NCBI RefSeq assembly: GCF_040409955.1
Contig: NZ_CP123385.1
Coordinates: forward strand, 1,347,501-1,411,500
DNA: 64,000 nt
Origin: Salipiger sp. H15
GTDB lineage: Bacteria > Pseudomonadota > Alphaproteobacteria > Rhodobacterales > Rhodobacteraceae
Direction: 5' to 3'
The first letter of the stretch is position 1, and each line of letters opens with the position of its first letter. Below are positions 7,975 to 16,674 of the stretch, one piece after another. The notes under the pieces are model-generated. The model saw nothing but the letters and a program-made list of their open reading frames with translations. It had not been told where the DNA came from and did not search any database. Both the position numbers and the translations under genes were made by a program.

Positions 7975-9450
7975 CTACCGGCGGTCGCGCCGCTTGCTTG
8001 CGGCGACGTTGCGCCAGGCGAGTTCCAGCAGGTCGAGCGAGAGCACCGGCTCGCGTTCGAGGTAGCGGCAGGCGGCGAGGATGTGGCGCAGCAGGAAACC
8101 GGGATGCGCGCCCGAGGTCACGAAGCCCGCGGTCTCGTACTTGTCCTCGTAGAACCGCTCCATCACCTCGGGCTCCCAGGCGATGCCGACGTCGTGGCAG
8201 GCGCTGCGGAAGATCTGGAAATAGTCGTCCTTGCTGGGCGAGGGCACGTGGATCTTGAAGTAGATCCGTCGCAGCGCCGCGTCGTCGCCCATCTCCTCGG
8301 GCATCATGTTGGACGAGAACACCACGAGCTGGTCGAAGGGCACGCTGAACTTCTTGCCGGTGTGCAGCGACAGGATGTCGAAGCCCTTTTCGAGCGGCAC
8401 GATCCAGCGGTTCAGGTAGGCCTGCGGCGGCTCTGCCTGGCGGCCGAAGTCGTCGAGCACGAAGACCCCGCCAAGCGCCTTGAGATGCATCGGCGCCTCG
8501 TAGAAGCGGGCGGTGTGCTCGAACGAGAGGTCAAGCATGTGCAGCATGAGCTCGCCGCCGGCGATGACCACGGGGCGGTGGCAGGGCACCCAGCGCATGT
8601 CGCCCCGCGGCTGGTCCTCGGGCAGCTCGGCCGCCTGGTGCAGCGTCTCGTCGTGGAAGCGGATGATCTGGTGCCCGACGAGGATGGCATGGGGAAAGCT
8701 CACCACGTCGCGGAAGGACTTGCCGAGCGCCTCCGCCAGCGAGGTCTTGCCATTGCCCGGCTCGCCGTAGAGCAGCATGGACCGACCGGAGTTCGCCGCC
8801 GGCCCGAGCTGAGCCTTGAGGATGTCCGGGATGACGAGGTGCGACAGCGCCAGGTCGAGCTCGGAGCGGTGGATTTCCTCGTGGTTGATCGACTGGCGCC
8901 GGATCTGCGCCTCGAAGGCGTCGAGCGTGACCGGGGCCGGGCCGATGTATTGCGAGACGTTGAGGGCATCCAGCGCCCAGGCCTTGCCGAGATTGGTGAG
9001 CGTGTAGCGGATGTCCGACTTGATGTCGGCGGAGTCGAGCCCCTGCGCCTCGACCAGCATGAGGGCGGTCATCTGCTTGATGATCTGCCGGCAGACCAGT
9101 TTCGGCAGCTTCACCACGTCGGCGATCTGCGCCGGGGTCAGGGTCCCGCCCGCGTGCATGACCTTGCAGAGGTGGTTGATCAGGAAGCTCTCGGAAAGCC
9201 CGGTCTCCTCGACTGTCTTGGGCGACGGCGCGGGAAGGAACAGCCTCCCCGCGAGCGGCGTGGCGGCGGAAGGCTCGGGCCGCGCCGGTGGGGTGATCAC
9301 CTCGTCCGTGGCGATCGGCTCGTCGGTGGAAAGTGCGGTGTCGGCGGAAATTGCCATGTCGCCGGACCGGGCCGCTTCGGCTTCAGGTGCCGGGGTCTGG
9401 CTGCGGCTCCCGGAAGCGGGCGCGTCCGAGGACTTGAAAAACAGTTTCAC
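7975..9450 (-). CDS. AAA-family ATPase, Tad-locus associated
   Basis: This protein of 491 residues has a Ser/Ala/Pro-rich disordered N-terminus (first ~85 residues) and a helical, winged-helix-like segment with TLTPAQIADVVKLP. An AAA module follows, with Walker A YGEPGNGKTS near residues 228-237 and Walker B GGVFVLDDFG. Sensor-type VFSSNM and an arginine-containing RRIYFK stretch come after it. Homologues I recall in roseobacters are annotated as chaperone-like ATPases linked to Flp pili, but its substrate is unknown. GTG 9450 is preferred to the upstream TTG 9465 because GGAGGG lies 7 bases before it. It is convergent with tadC. Confidence 0.8.
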   Translation of the reverse strand: MKLFFKSSDAPASGSRSQTPAPEAEAARSGDMAISADTALSTDEPIATDEVITPPARPEPSAATPLAGRLFLPAPSPKTVEETGLSESFLINHLCKVMHAGGTLTPAQIADVVKLPKLVCRQIIKQMTALMLVEAQGLDSADIKSDIRYTLTNLGKAWALDALNVSQYIGPAPVTLDAFEAQIRRQSINHEEIHRSELDLALSHLVIPDILKAQLGPAANSGRSMLLYGEPGNGKTSLAEALGKSFRDVVSFPHAILVGHQIIRFHDETLHQAAELPEDQPRGDMRWVPCHRPVVIAGGELMLHMLDLSFEHTARFYEAPMHLKALGGVFVLDDFGRQAEPPQAYLNRWIVPLEKGFDILSLHTGKKFSVPFDQLVVFSSNMMPEEMGDDAALRRIYFKIHVPSPSKDDYFQIFRSACHDVGIAWEPEVMERFYEDKYETAGFVTSGAHPGFLLRHILAACRYLEREPVLSLDLLELAWRNVAASKRRDRR

Positions 9451-9650
9451 GATGGAACCCTCCAAAAAATGTCACTCGCGAAATCGTGGTCTGAAATAAC
9501 TCTATCTCGGCCAGACTAATCCGGATTTGCGAATTCACGTAGGAAAAACTGCATATCTCGTGAAACGGCCGCGCCGGGGCCCCGAAAAGGGCCGCGTCGC
9601 CGTCTCGCGCGGCCGGGATCAGCGCCGCGAAGCCCGGTCGAACGCGCGGG

Positions 9651-10310
9651 TCACCGCGCCTCGAGGCCCTCGAGCAGGGAGGTCTTGGCCTCCTGCACGT
9701 GCGACCGGACGAGCCGCGCGGCGCGGTCCGCGTCGCCCGCCTCGCAGGCGGCGAGGATTTCCCCGTGCTCGGCGACCGCCTTCTTCTGCCCGTCCGACAG
9801 CAGCAGTTGCGAGCGCAGGTAGCGGTCGCTGAGCGTCAGCATGGTCTCGACCACGCCGATGTAATGTTTCTGCCGGTCGGCCGCGTAGAGGGCGCAGTGA
9901 AAGCGCCGGTTATGTTCGATCCACTCGACCGGATCGGAGGTGGCGGCGAAGGCGAGGTGGGCTTCGCGGGCGGTGTCGAGGTCCTGCGGGCTCAGCAGCG
10001 GCACCGCGCGGCGGATGGCGTCGCTTTCGACAAGGGCGCGCAGGTCGAAGATTTCCTCGATGTCCTGCGTCAGGAGCGGCGCGACGACCGCGCCGCGATA
10101 GCGCCGGGTCTCGACGAGGCCGAGGTGCTCGAGCCGCGCGATGGCCTCGCGCACCGGCACCCGGCTGACATTGAAGGCGCGGGCGATGTCTTCCTGCCGC
10201 AGCGGGGTGCCGTGCTTCATCTCGCCAAGGACGATGGCGCGGCGCAGCGCCTCGAACACGATGTCCGAGGCCGAGCGGGTCAGGGAAATGTCTATGCTCT
10301 CGAAACGCAT
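9651..10310 (-). CDS. GntR-family (FCD) regulator of the hydroxyproline island
   Basis: This 219-residue regulator has an N-terminal winged helix (about 10-75, [31 protein letters not shown]) and a C-terminal FCD ligand domain (about 85-210). Conserved Asp/His positions such as [11 protein letters not shown] and the later AEHGEIL are typical metal/ligand residues of the family. It is divergent from the proline-racemase-like gene, and the 162-base gap contains a perfect palindrome that is probably its operator. Control of hydroxyproline genes is inferred from context. Confidence 0.88.
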   Translation of the reverse strand: MRFESIDISLTRSASDIVFEALRRAIVLGEMKHGTPLRQEDIARAFNVSRVPVREAIARLEHLGLVETRRYRGAVVAPLLTQDIEEIFDLRALVESDAIRRAVPLLSPQDLDTAREAHLAFAATSDPVEWIEHNRRFHCALYAADRQKHYIGVVETMLTLSDRYLRSQLLLSDGQKKAVAEHGEILAACEAGDADRAARLVRSHVQEAKTSLLEGLEAR

Positions 10311-10383
10311 CGCGGCTCCTTTGCTGCGACCTGCCACGGAACGCGCGGCGGGACAACTGCCGGTGAAAGGGACTTTCCCCGCC

Positions 10384-10399
10384 ATATTGGATCCAATAT
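10384..10399. promoter_or_regulatory. Palindromic candidate GntR operator
   Basis: A perfect 16-bp palindrome, ATATTGGATCCAATAT, lies in the divergent region between the GntR gene and the racemase-like gene. A half-site-like TCCAAAAT follows immediately. Its size and A/T-flanked symmetry fit FCD-type GntR operators, and it stands out from the GC-rich surroundings. Confidence 0.6.
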
Positions 10400-10472
10400 C
10401 CAAAATGGGAAAGCCGGTTCCCGCGAGTCGCCCCGGGCGCGCGCGGGCCGGGCAAGCACAGCGGAGAGCAAG

Positions 10473-11504
10473 ATGCGCAGCAGCAAGGTCATTCACGTCG
10501 TCTCGTGCCATGCCGAGGGCGAGGTCGGCGATGTCATCGTGGGCGGCGTCGCCCCGCCGCCGGGCGCGACGCTCTGGGAGCAGCGCCGCTGGATCGCCGA
10601 GGACCAGACCCTGCGCAACTTCGTGCTGAACGAGCCGCGCGGCGGCGTCTTCCGCCACGTGAACCTGCTGGTGCCGCCGAAGCACCCCGAGGCGCAGGCC
10701 GCATGGATCATCATGGAGCCCGAGGACACGCCGCCGATGTCGGGCTCGAACTCGATCTGCGTCGCGACGGTGCTGCTCGACAGCGGGCTGATCCCGATGC
10801 AGGAGCCGGTGACCGAGATGGTGCTCGAAGCGCCGGGCGGGCTGGTGCGGGTGCGGGCCGACTGCGCGAAGGGCAAGGCCGAGCGCATCCATGTCGAGAA
10901 CCTGCCCTCCTTCGCCAGCCGCCTCGACGTGCCGCTCGAGGTGCCGGGGCTGGGCGAGATCCGCATCGACACGGCCTTCGGCGGCGACAGTTTCGTGGTG
11001 GTCGATCCCGAGGCGCTGGGGGTCGAGCTGGTGGCGGACCGGGCGCGCGAGATCGCCGAGCTCGGCATCCGCATCACCAACGCGGCCAACGCCCGGTACC
11101 GTTTCGAGCACCCGGAAAAGCCCGACTGGACTCACCATTCCTTCTGCCTCTTTGCCGGGAAGGTCCGGCGCGACGGTGCCGATCTGCGGGCGCAGTCGGT
11201 GGTGGCGATCCAGCCCGGCAAGCTCGACCGCTCGCCCACGGGCACGGCGGTCTCGGCGCGGATGGCGCTCTTGCACGCGCGCGGCGAGATGGGGATGGAG
11301 GACCGGCTCACGGGCGAGTCGATCATCGGCTCGGAATTCACCGGGCGCATCCTCGGCACCCGGACGGTCGGCAGGCTCGAGGCGATCCGCCCCGAGATCA
11401 GCGGCCGCGCCTGGATCACCGGCACGCACCAGCACATGCTCGACCCGTCCGATCCCTGGCCGGGCGGCTACCGGATCTCCGACACCTGGCCGAAGCTGTT
11501 CTGA
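10473..11504 (+). CDS. Proline racemase-superfamily protein with Ser/Thr active-site pair (putative 3-hydroxyproline dehydratase)
   Basis: This 343-residue member of the proline racemase superfamily retains the two catalytic loops, but both catalytic Cys are replaced: Ser90 in [13 protein letters not shown] and Thr256 in DRSPTGT. Known trans-3-hydroxy-L-proline dehydratases change only the second Cys to Thr, so dehydratase or another non-racemase chemistry is more likely than epimerisation. The gene is divergent from the GntR regulator and convergent with a DadA-like gene. ATG 10473 follows an AGCGGAGAGCAAG ribosome-binding region. The superfamily is sure; the substrate is inferred from the neighbouring hydroxyproline genes. 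Confidence 0.85.
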   Translation: MRSSKVIHVVSCHAEGEVGDVIVGGVAPPPGATLWEQRRWIAEDQTLRNFVLNEPRGGVFRHVNLLVPPKHPEAQAAWIIMEPEDTPPMSGSNSICVATVLLDSGLIPMQEPVTEMVLEAPGGLVRVRADCAKGKAERIHVENLPSFASRLDVPLEVPGLGEIRIDTAFGGDSFVVVDPEALGVELVADRAREIAELGIRITNAANARYRFEHPEKPDWTHHSFCLFAGKVRRDGADLRAQSVVAIQPGKLDRSPTGTAVSARMALLHARGEMGMEDRLTGESIIGSEFTGRILGTRTVGRLEAIRPEISGRAWITGTHQHMLDPSDPWPGGYRISDTWPKLF

Positions 11505-11510
11505 GGAAAT

Positions 11511-11541
11511 GCCGCGCCGGAGATCGCGTCTCCGGCGCGGC
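11511..11541. terminator. Bidirectional hairpin terminator
   Basis: A perfect 12-bp stem GCCGCGCCGGAG / CTCCGGCGCGGC with a 7-base loop lies between two convergent genes (stops at 11504 and 11554). It lacks a long T tract, so termination is inferred from position and stem strength. Confidence 0.65.
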
Positions 11542-11553
11542 GAAGGGCAGGGG

Positions 11554-12804
11554 TCAGAACCGGTCGGCGCGGAAGGGCGAGAGGTCGATCTCGGGCGCGC
11601 GCCCGGCGCAGAGCGCGGCGACCAGCTGCGCCGTGCCGGCCGATTGCGTGAGGCCGAGGTGGCCGTGGCCGAAGGCGTAGATCACGTCCGGCGACTTCGG
11701 CGAGGCCGAGATCACCGGCAGGCTGTCGGGCATCGACGGGCGGAAGCCCATCCACTGCCGGCCACCCGTGGGCTCGAAACCGGAGAGGAACCTCGCGGTC
11801 TTCTCCACGAGGATCTCGGCACGGCGGAAGTTCGGCGGCAGGTCGAGCCCGCCCAGTTCCACCGCGCCGCCGACGCGCAGCCCCTCGCCGATGCGGGTCA
11901 CGACGAAGCCGTGGTCGCTGAAGGTGAGGTGGGTGCGCAGATCGAAACTGGCGCTGGGGAAGGTGGTGTTGTAGCCGCGCTCGGTGTCGAGCGGGATGCG
12001 GTCGCCGAGCGAGCGGGCAATGCGGCGCGACCAGGCCCCGGCGGCCAGCACCACCTTGGCGGCACGCAGCGTGCCGTTGCCAGTCTCGACCTCGACCCCG
12101 TGCTCGAGCGGGCGCAGCGCGCGGATCTCGGTGATCTCGATTGTGCCGCCGCCCGCGACGAAGGCCTCGGCGACATGGCGCGTCCAGACCGCCGGATCGA
12201 CGGTGTTCTTCCACTCGGGCGTGTAGCCGGCATGGGTGAAGCGCCGCGCGACTCCGGGCTGGATCTCGGCGATGGCCTCGGGGCTTTCCAGCAGCTCGAA
12301 CTTGACGCCGTGCCGGCGGCGCAGCTCCCAGGACGGCAGGCTCGCCGCGTAGGAGGCCTTGCCCTCGTAGAGCTGCATCTGCCCCTCGCGGCGCATCAGC
12401 GTCTCGCCCGAGACCTGCGAGATCAGCCGCTCCTGCGCCTGCTGCGAGACCTGCATCAGCTCGGACTGCGCCTTGACGGCGGCCGCGTAGCGGTCCTTGC
12501 GGCTGGCGCGCCAGAACTGCAGCAGCCAGGGGGTGAGCTGCAGCGCGTAGCCGGGGCGCAGCGACAGCGGGCCCAGCGGATCGAGCAGCCATTTCGGCGC
12601 CTTGCGCATGATGCCGGGGGTCGCCAGCGGCTCGACGTCGGCATAGGCGAAGGCCCCGGCATTGCCCACCGAGGTTCCGGCGGCGACGCCCGCGCGGTCG
12701 AGGATGCGGACCTTGCGGCCCTCGGATTGCAGCGCCAGCGCGGCGGTCACCCCGATGATGCCCGCGCCGATGACAAGAATTTCAGTGTGCTTGGCCTCAG
12801 CCAT
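11554..12804 (-). CDS. DadA-like FAD-dependent D-amino-acid (D-hydroxyproline) dehydrogenase
   Basis: This 416-residue DAO-fold flavoprotein has an N-terminal Rossmann motif (ILVIGAGIIGVTAALALQSEG, residues 9-29) followed by a DadA-like catalytic domain. The conserved C-terminal FAD-binding end reads YAFGHGHLGLTQSAGTAQLVAAL. In this island it most likely oxidises cis-4-hydroxy-D-proline, the product of the epimerase encoded just upstream on the same strand, to pyrroline-4-hydroxy-2-carboxylate, passing electrons to the respiratory chain. Plain D-amino-acid dehydrogenase activity is the alternative. The 67-base gap before it contains a hairpin. Confidence 0.88.
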   Translation of the reverse strand: MAEAKHTEILVIGAGIIGVTAALALQSEGRKVRILDRAGVAAGTSVGNAGAFAYADVEPLATPGIMRKAPKWLLDPLGPLSLRPGYALQLTPWLLQFWRASRKDRYAAAVKAQSELMQVSQQAQERLISQVSGETLMRREGQMQLYEGKASYAASLPSWELRRRHGVKFELLESPEAIAEIQPGVARRFTHAGYTPEWKNTVDPAVWTRHVAEAFVAGGGTIEITEIRALRPLEHGVEVETGNGTLRAAKVVLAAGAWSRRIARSLGDRIPLDTERGYNTTFPSASFDLRTHLTFSDHGFVVTRIGEGLRVGGAVELGGLDLPPNFRRAEILVEKTARFLSGFEPTGGRQWMGFRPSMPDSLPVISASPKSPDVIYAFGHGHLGLTQSAGTAQLVAALCAGRAPEIDLSPFRADRF

Positions 12805-12834
12805 CGCGGACCTCGAAATGCGCAGTAACTGGAC

Positions 12835-12866
12835 GGCCCCCGCGCCACTGTGCCGGGCGCGGGGCC
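12835..12866 (-). terminator. GC-rich hairpin between epimerase and DadA-like genes
   Basis: GGCCCC(C)GCGCC pairs with GGCGCGGGGCC across a 9-base loop, in the gap between two co-directional genes. It has no T run. It may be a partial terminator or a processing site that sets the ratio of the two enzymes. Confidence 0.4.
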
Positions 12867-12871
12867 TTGGA

Positions 12872-13804
12872 TCAGAGGGTGATGCCGTTCTTGAACGGAT
12901 CGGCCGGATCGAAGAGCAGCGTGCTCTCGGCCATCACGTAGGCCCGCCCGGTGATCGAGGGGATCACGCCGCCCCTGGGGCCTTCGGCGTAGGACAGCCG
13001 GTAGGTGCTGCCGATGACGCTTTCCTGCACGATCTCCTCGCCCGCGCCGAGACGGCCGGAGGCGGCAAGGCAGGACAGCCGCGCCGAGCTGCCGGTGCCG
13101 CAGGGCGAGCGGTCGTAGGCGTCGTCGGGGCAGAGCACGAAGTTGCGGCTGTGCACGTCGGCGCTGTCCGCCGGACCGTAGAAGATCACGTGGTCGATCT
13201 CGCCGCCGGTGTCGCCCGCGATGCCCTGCGCCTTCAGCGCGGCGCGGGTGGCGACGGTCATGTCAGTGAGCTGGCGGATGTTCGACGAGACGACCGGAAC
13301 CGGGCTCGGGTCGACAAGGAAGAACCAGTTGCCGCCATAGGCGACATCGCCGGTGACGGTGCCGAGCCCCTCGACCTCGACCGAGACGCCCGCCTGCGTG
13401 CGGCGGCTCTCGACGTTGGTGACGGTGACGGTGTTGGCGTCGAGGACCTCGACGGTGACCACGCCCACCGGGGTCTCGATCCTGTGCTTGCCCGCGCCGA
13501 TCCGGCCCATGTGCGCCAGCGTGACCGCGAGCCCGATCGTGCCGTGGCCGCACATTCCAAGCACGGCCTCGGCGTCGAAGTAGATGACGCCGGTCACGCA
13601 CTCGGGGTCGACCGGCTCGACGAGCAGCGCGCAGACCATGGCGACCTGCCCGCGCGGCTCGAGGCTGACCGAGCGGTAGAAGTCACGGTGCTCGGCGGCG
13701 AGCTTCGCGGCGCGCTCGGCCAGCGGCCCGGACCCGAGGTCCGGACCACCATCGAGGATCACCCGCGTGGGCTCGCCCCCGGTGTGGCTGTCGATCACAT
13801 GCAT
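12872..13804 (-). CDS. 4-hydroxyproline 2-epimerase
   Basis: This 310-residue canonical proline-racemase-family epimerase converts trans-4-hydroxy-L-proline to cis-4-hydroxy-D-proline. The two catalytic Cys are present: Cys85 in GMCGHGTIG and Cys235 in YDRSPCGTGSSA. The N-terminal MHVIDSHTGGEPTR motif is typical of hydroxyproline epimerases. The start codon lies inside the 3' end of the upstream aldolase-family gene (10-base overlap), so the two are translationally coupled. This gene is the Cys/Cys paralogue of the Ser/Thr protein at 10473-11504. Confidence 0.93.
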   Translation of the reverse strand: MHVIDSHTGGEPTRVILDGGPDLGSGPLAERAAKLAAEHRDFYRSVSLEPRGQVAMVCALLVEPVDPECVTGVIYFDAEAVLGMCGHGTIGLAVTLAHMGRIGAGKHRIETPVGVVTVEVLDANTVTVTNVESRRTQAGVSVEVEGLGTVTGDVAYGGNWFFLVDPSPVPVVSSNIRQLTDMTVATRAALKAQGIAGDTGGEIDHVIFYGPADSADVHSRNFVLCPDDAYDRSPCGTGSSARLSCLAASGRLGAGEEIVQESVIGSTYRLSYAEGPRGGVIPSITGRAYVMAESTLLFDPADPFKNGITL

Positions 13805-14754
13805 TCGGCGATCACTCCGCCCTGCTTGGACCAATTCGCGAACCAGCGGTTGAACTGGTGGAACTGCGCCTCGCAGAACCCGGCCTGCGACGGCGACAGC
13901 GCGTCGGTCTCGTTGATGTTGAGACGGTACTCCTCTTCGCCTTTGAGCACCATCAGGTGCTTGAAGTACAGCACCAGATCGACGCCCTCGTCGAATTTCG
14001 CCAGCACCGAGAAGGCCTCGGCCAGCTCGCGCGCGCGCATGTCGGCCTCGGGGCAGCCGGTCGCGGCGCGGCGCGACAGGGCGACCTGCAGCAGCGCCTC
14101 CTTCGGGAAGATCGTGCCGATGCCGGTGATCGCGCCCACGGCGCCGCACTTGACGAAGCCGTGGTAGACCTCGGTGTCGACGCCGACCATGAGGATCACG
14201 TCATCGTCCTGCGAGGTGATGTGCTCGGCCGCGTAGCTCAGATCCGCCTTGCCTCCGAATTCCTTGAAGCCGATCAGGTTGGGGTGCTCGGCGCGCAGGG
14301 CAAAGAACAGGTCCGCCTTGGTGGCATAGCCGTAATAGGGGCTGTTGTAGATGATCGCGGGCACGTCGGGCGCGGCATCGAGGATCGCCTTGAAGTGGTT
14401 GCGCTGCGCGGCGACCGAGAGGCCGCGGGACAGCACGCGCGGGATCACCATCAGTCCCGCGGCGCCGACCTTCTGGGCGTGGGCGGCATGGGCGACGGCC
14501 GACTTGGTGTTGATCGCGCCGGTGCCGACGATGACGGGCACGCCCGCCTCGGTCAGGCGCGCGACGCCTTCCATGCGCTGCTCGTCGGTAAGCAGGGGCC
14601 AGTCACCGCAGGAGCCGCAGTAGACGACCGCGGACATGCCCGCCGCGATCAGGTCCTTGCCCTTCTTCACCAGCGCGTCGAAATCCGGCTGGCGGTCGGG
14701 GGTGCAGGGGGTGAGCAGGGCGGGGATGGTGCCGAAAAACGCGTCTGTGTTCAT
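13795..14754 (-). CDS. DHDPS/NAL-family pyrroline-4-hydroxy-2-carboxylate deaminase
   Basis: This 319-residue TIM-barrel protein belongs to the dihydrodipicolinate synthase/N-acetylneuraminate lyase family. The Schiff-base Lys164 is in LIGFKEFGG, and Tyr residues occur in YNSPYYGY (about 136-143). The family GxxGE substrate loop is changed to GSCGD (about 47-51), as in hydroxyproline-pathway members. It probably deaminates 1-pyrroline-4-hydroxy-2-carboxylate to 2,5-dioxovalerate, the step between the DadA-like enzyme and the dehydrogenase at 21728. The start is the ATG that begins MNTDAFFG. Confidence 0.88.
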   Translation of the reverse strand: MNTDAFFGTIPALLTPCTPDRQPDFDALVKKGKDLIAAGMSAVVYCGSCGDWPLLTDEQRMEGVARLTEAGVPVIVGTGAINTKSAVAHAAHAQKVGAAGLMVIPRVLSRGLSVAAQRNHFKAILDAAPDVPAIIYNSPYYGYATKADLFFALRAEHPNLIGFKEFGGKADLSYAAEHITSQDDDVILMVGVDTEVYHGFVKCGAVGAITGIGTIFPKEALLQVALSRRAATGCPEADMRARELAEAFSVLAKFDEGVDLVLYFKHLMVLKGEEEYRLNINETDALSPSQAGFCEAQFHQFNRWFANWSKQGGVIAECM

Positions 14755-14804
14755 GGGGATGTCCGTGGGGTGGGTCAGGGTGGAAGGGCTTGCCGGCGTG
14801 ACGC

Positions 14805-16517
14805 TCACGCGCGGCGCGATGGGGCGGGCGAGGCCACGTTGGCAAGTGTCCAGCGCGGCGGATCCGCGGGGGCGCGCCCGGTGCAGGCGGTCTCGGCGCA
14901 GTTTGCCAGCGAGCCGAAACGCACCGCGCGGTTGCTGAGCCCGGGGGCATAATGGGCATATTTGCCCGAGTTGGTCATCAGGACCTTGGCCGAGGGCGGG
15001 AAGACCGGCTCGGAGATCGAGCACCAGCAGAGGTCGGGCACCAGCCTGAGTCCGGCCGCCTCGAGCCGCGCCTTGACGCCGCTCGCGGTGATCGCCTCCA
15101 GCGTCGCCCGGCCGAGCGTGACGATGGCCGCCACATTGGGGTGCACCTGCCGGCGGTCCATCAGGTCCGCGAGCGCAGCACATTCGCTGGCCGAGAAATG
15201 CGGGCTGCCGAAGGCGACGAGATCGACCTCTGCCGCGCCCTTGTTGAACTCGCGCCAGAGCCGGGCGAAGTCCTCGGGTCCGATGCTGACACGGTCGGCG
15301 TCGGGCGTGGGGGCAAGGCCCGCCTCGGGCGTGATCCCGGCGACGTGCAGCATCGGCGAGGCCGAGGTGGTGCCATAGGCGGCGCAGAGCGCCTTGAGGT
15401 CGTCCTCGGAGGGCGCGCTCTCCTCCAGCCCGCGGATCAGCGGAATGCGGTCGGGCGCGGCCTGGCCCGCCAGCCAGCCGAGCATCGGCCAGAAGGCATC
15501 GTCGGCCCCCTCGGGCCGGGTCACGTCGATGATCCGGCGCGGCGCGCGGTTCTGCGGCAGGTAGACCCCGGCGCGGGCGGCACGCCCGGTGAGCGCGATG
15601 CAGAGGTCCATGAAATCCGCGTGCTTGACGGTGCGCGCGCCAAGCACGCTGTTGGCGTAGATCACCGCGTTGCTTTCCGCCCAGGCGATGTCCTCGCCCT
15701 CGGCGGGGCGATCCGCCAGCAGGTAGGGCGCGCAGGTGAAGCTCGGGCGCGCGCCCATCTCGACATAGGCGTCGGCAAGCTGGCTGGCGGGCAGGCCGAA
15801 ATCCTCGGCCACGCCCTGCGCGCGCCAGTTGGCGTGATCGACCGAGATGGCGTTCATCGTCGTCGGCACGCGCACCCGGCCGCCCTTGTCGGCCATGGCG
15901 CGGGCGAAGGTCAGGAAGGCGGGGCTGGCGTAGATGCAGCCGTCGATGTGCACGCGGCTGACGTCCACGAGCTCGGTCGCGCCCTGCGCCACGGCCATGG
16001 TGGTGATGATCTCCATCGCCAGCCGGGCGGCCTCGCCATGGGCGCCGTCGAGGAAGGCGCGGTCGGCGTCGGTGAGCTCGAGCGTGGTGCCTTCCGCACC
16101 GGAAAGCTCCCGGTCGAGCCCGCCCGCGCGCAGGCGGGTGGGGGTGATCTCGGCGTGGCTCTCGCGGGCCAGCGCGTCATAGGTGTCGGCCGAAAGGCGC
16201 AGCACAGCGATCTCGTGGCCGAAAAGCCGAGCCGCGACCAGCGCGCCGAGCGTCAGGATGTCCTCCCCCTCGCGGAAGACCAGCGCCTTCGGCGCGGCCC
16301 CGGCAAAGGCAAGGCCCAGCAGCACGCCGCTGCCGGTGCAGGAGCCGCGGCTCGTGGGCATCATCACCACGTGGCCGGCAAGGCTCTGCCCGTGCTGGGG
16401 GTGCAGTGCATCGATGATGCGGCCGGTCACGGGATCGACCCCGCCCCAGACGCTGAGCCCCTCGTCACACAGAAGGATCGGTCCCTGCACCGTTGCGGCA
16501 ACAATCGATCTCTGCAT
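14805..16517 (-). CDS. Aconitase X family dehydratase, fused form (putative cis-3-hydroxy-L-proline dehydratase)
   Basis: This 570-residue protein joins the small swivelling AcnX domain (about residues 1-130, with [15 protein letters not shown]) to the large catalytic AcnX domain (about 140-560). The large domain carries Cys residues in [18 protein letters not shown] and NCAETACTG, probably iron-sulfur or active-site ligands. Characterised AcnX proteins include cis-3-hydroxy-L-proline dehydratases that yield pyrroline-2-carboxylate, which fits the Ldh2-type reductase across the divergent promoter. The start ATG at 16517 has GAAGGGAGC upstream. The family is firm; the exact substrate is inferred. 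Confidence 0.88.
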   Translation of the reverse strand: MQRSIVAATVQGPILLCDEGLSVWGGVDPVTGRIIDALHPQHGQSLAGHVVMMPTSRGSCTGSGVLLGLAFAGAAPKALVFREGEDILTLGALVAARLFGHEIAVLRLSADTYDALARESHAEITPTRLRAGGLDRELSGAEGTTLELTDADRAFLDGAHGEAARLAMEIITTMAVAQGATELVDVSRVHIDGCIYASPAFLTFARAMADKGGRVRVPTTMNAISVDHANWRAQGVAEDFGLPASQLADAYVEMGARPSFTCAPYLLADRPAEGEDIAWAESNAVIYANSVLGARTVKHADFMDLCIALTGRAARAGVYLPQNRAPRRIIDVTRPEGADDAFWPMLGWLAGQAAPDRIPLIRGLEESAPSEDDLKALCAAYGTTSASPMLHVAGITPEAGLAPTPDADRVSIGPEDFARLWREFNKGAAEVDLVAFGSPHFSASECAALADLMDRRQVHPNVAAIVTLGRATLEAITASGVKARLEAAGLRLVPDLCWCSISEPVFPPSAKVLMTNSGKYAHYAPGLSNRAVRFGSLANCAETACTGRAPADPPRWTLANVASPAPSRRA

Positions 16518-16571
16518 GTCGGCTCCCTTCCGTCGGTCGGTTTTTGCGCTGCGGACCCGGATCGTCTGGCA

Positions 16572-16640
16572 AAAAGGGAACAAAACCGTTCCTTTTCGCC
16601 TGTCCGGATTGCTACTGTTGCGTTCAACGCAAATATTTGC
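16572..16640. promoter_or_regulatory. Divergent AcnX / XRE control region with nested palindromes
   Basis: The 157-base gap between AcnX and the XRE-cupin regulator is markedly A/T rich. It holds an inverted repeat GGAAC-N6-GTTCC (16577-16592, A and T flanked), a perfect TTGCGTTcAACGCAA (16618-16632), and an overlapping perfect GCAAATATTTGC (16629-16640). These are good candidates for autoregulatory operators of the XRE protein, overlapping both promoters. Assignment to that regulator is inference. Confidence 0.6.
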
Positions 16641-16674
16641 ATAAACGATCACACATGGTAAGAAAAGAAAAATT

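Noticed and set aside
7909..9519. A 536-codon plus-strand frame opposite the AAA ATPase
   Set aside because: The minus-strand protein has intact Walker motifs; the plus frame has none and starts within the terminator region.
10311..11435. Long N-terminal extension of the GntR frame
   Set aside because: It is antisense to the racemase-fold gene; the winged-helix domain starts at ATG 10310.
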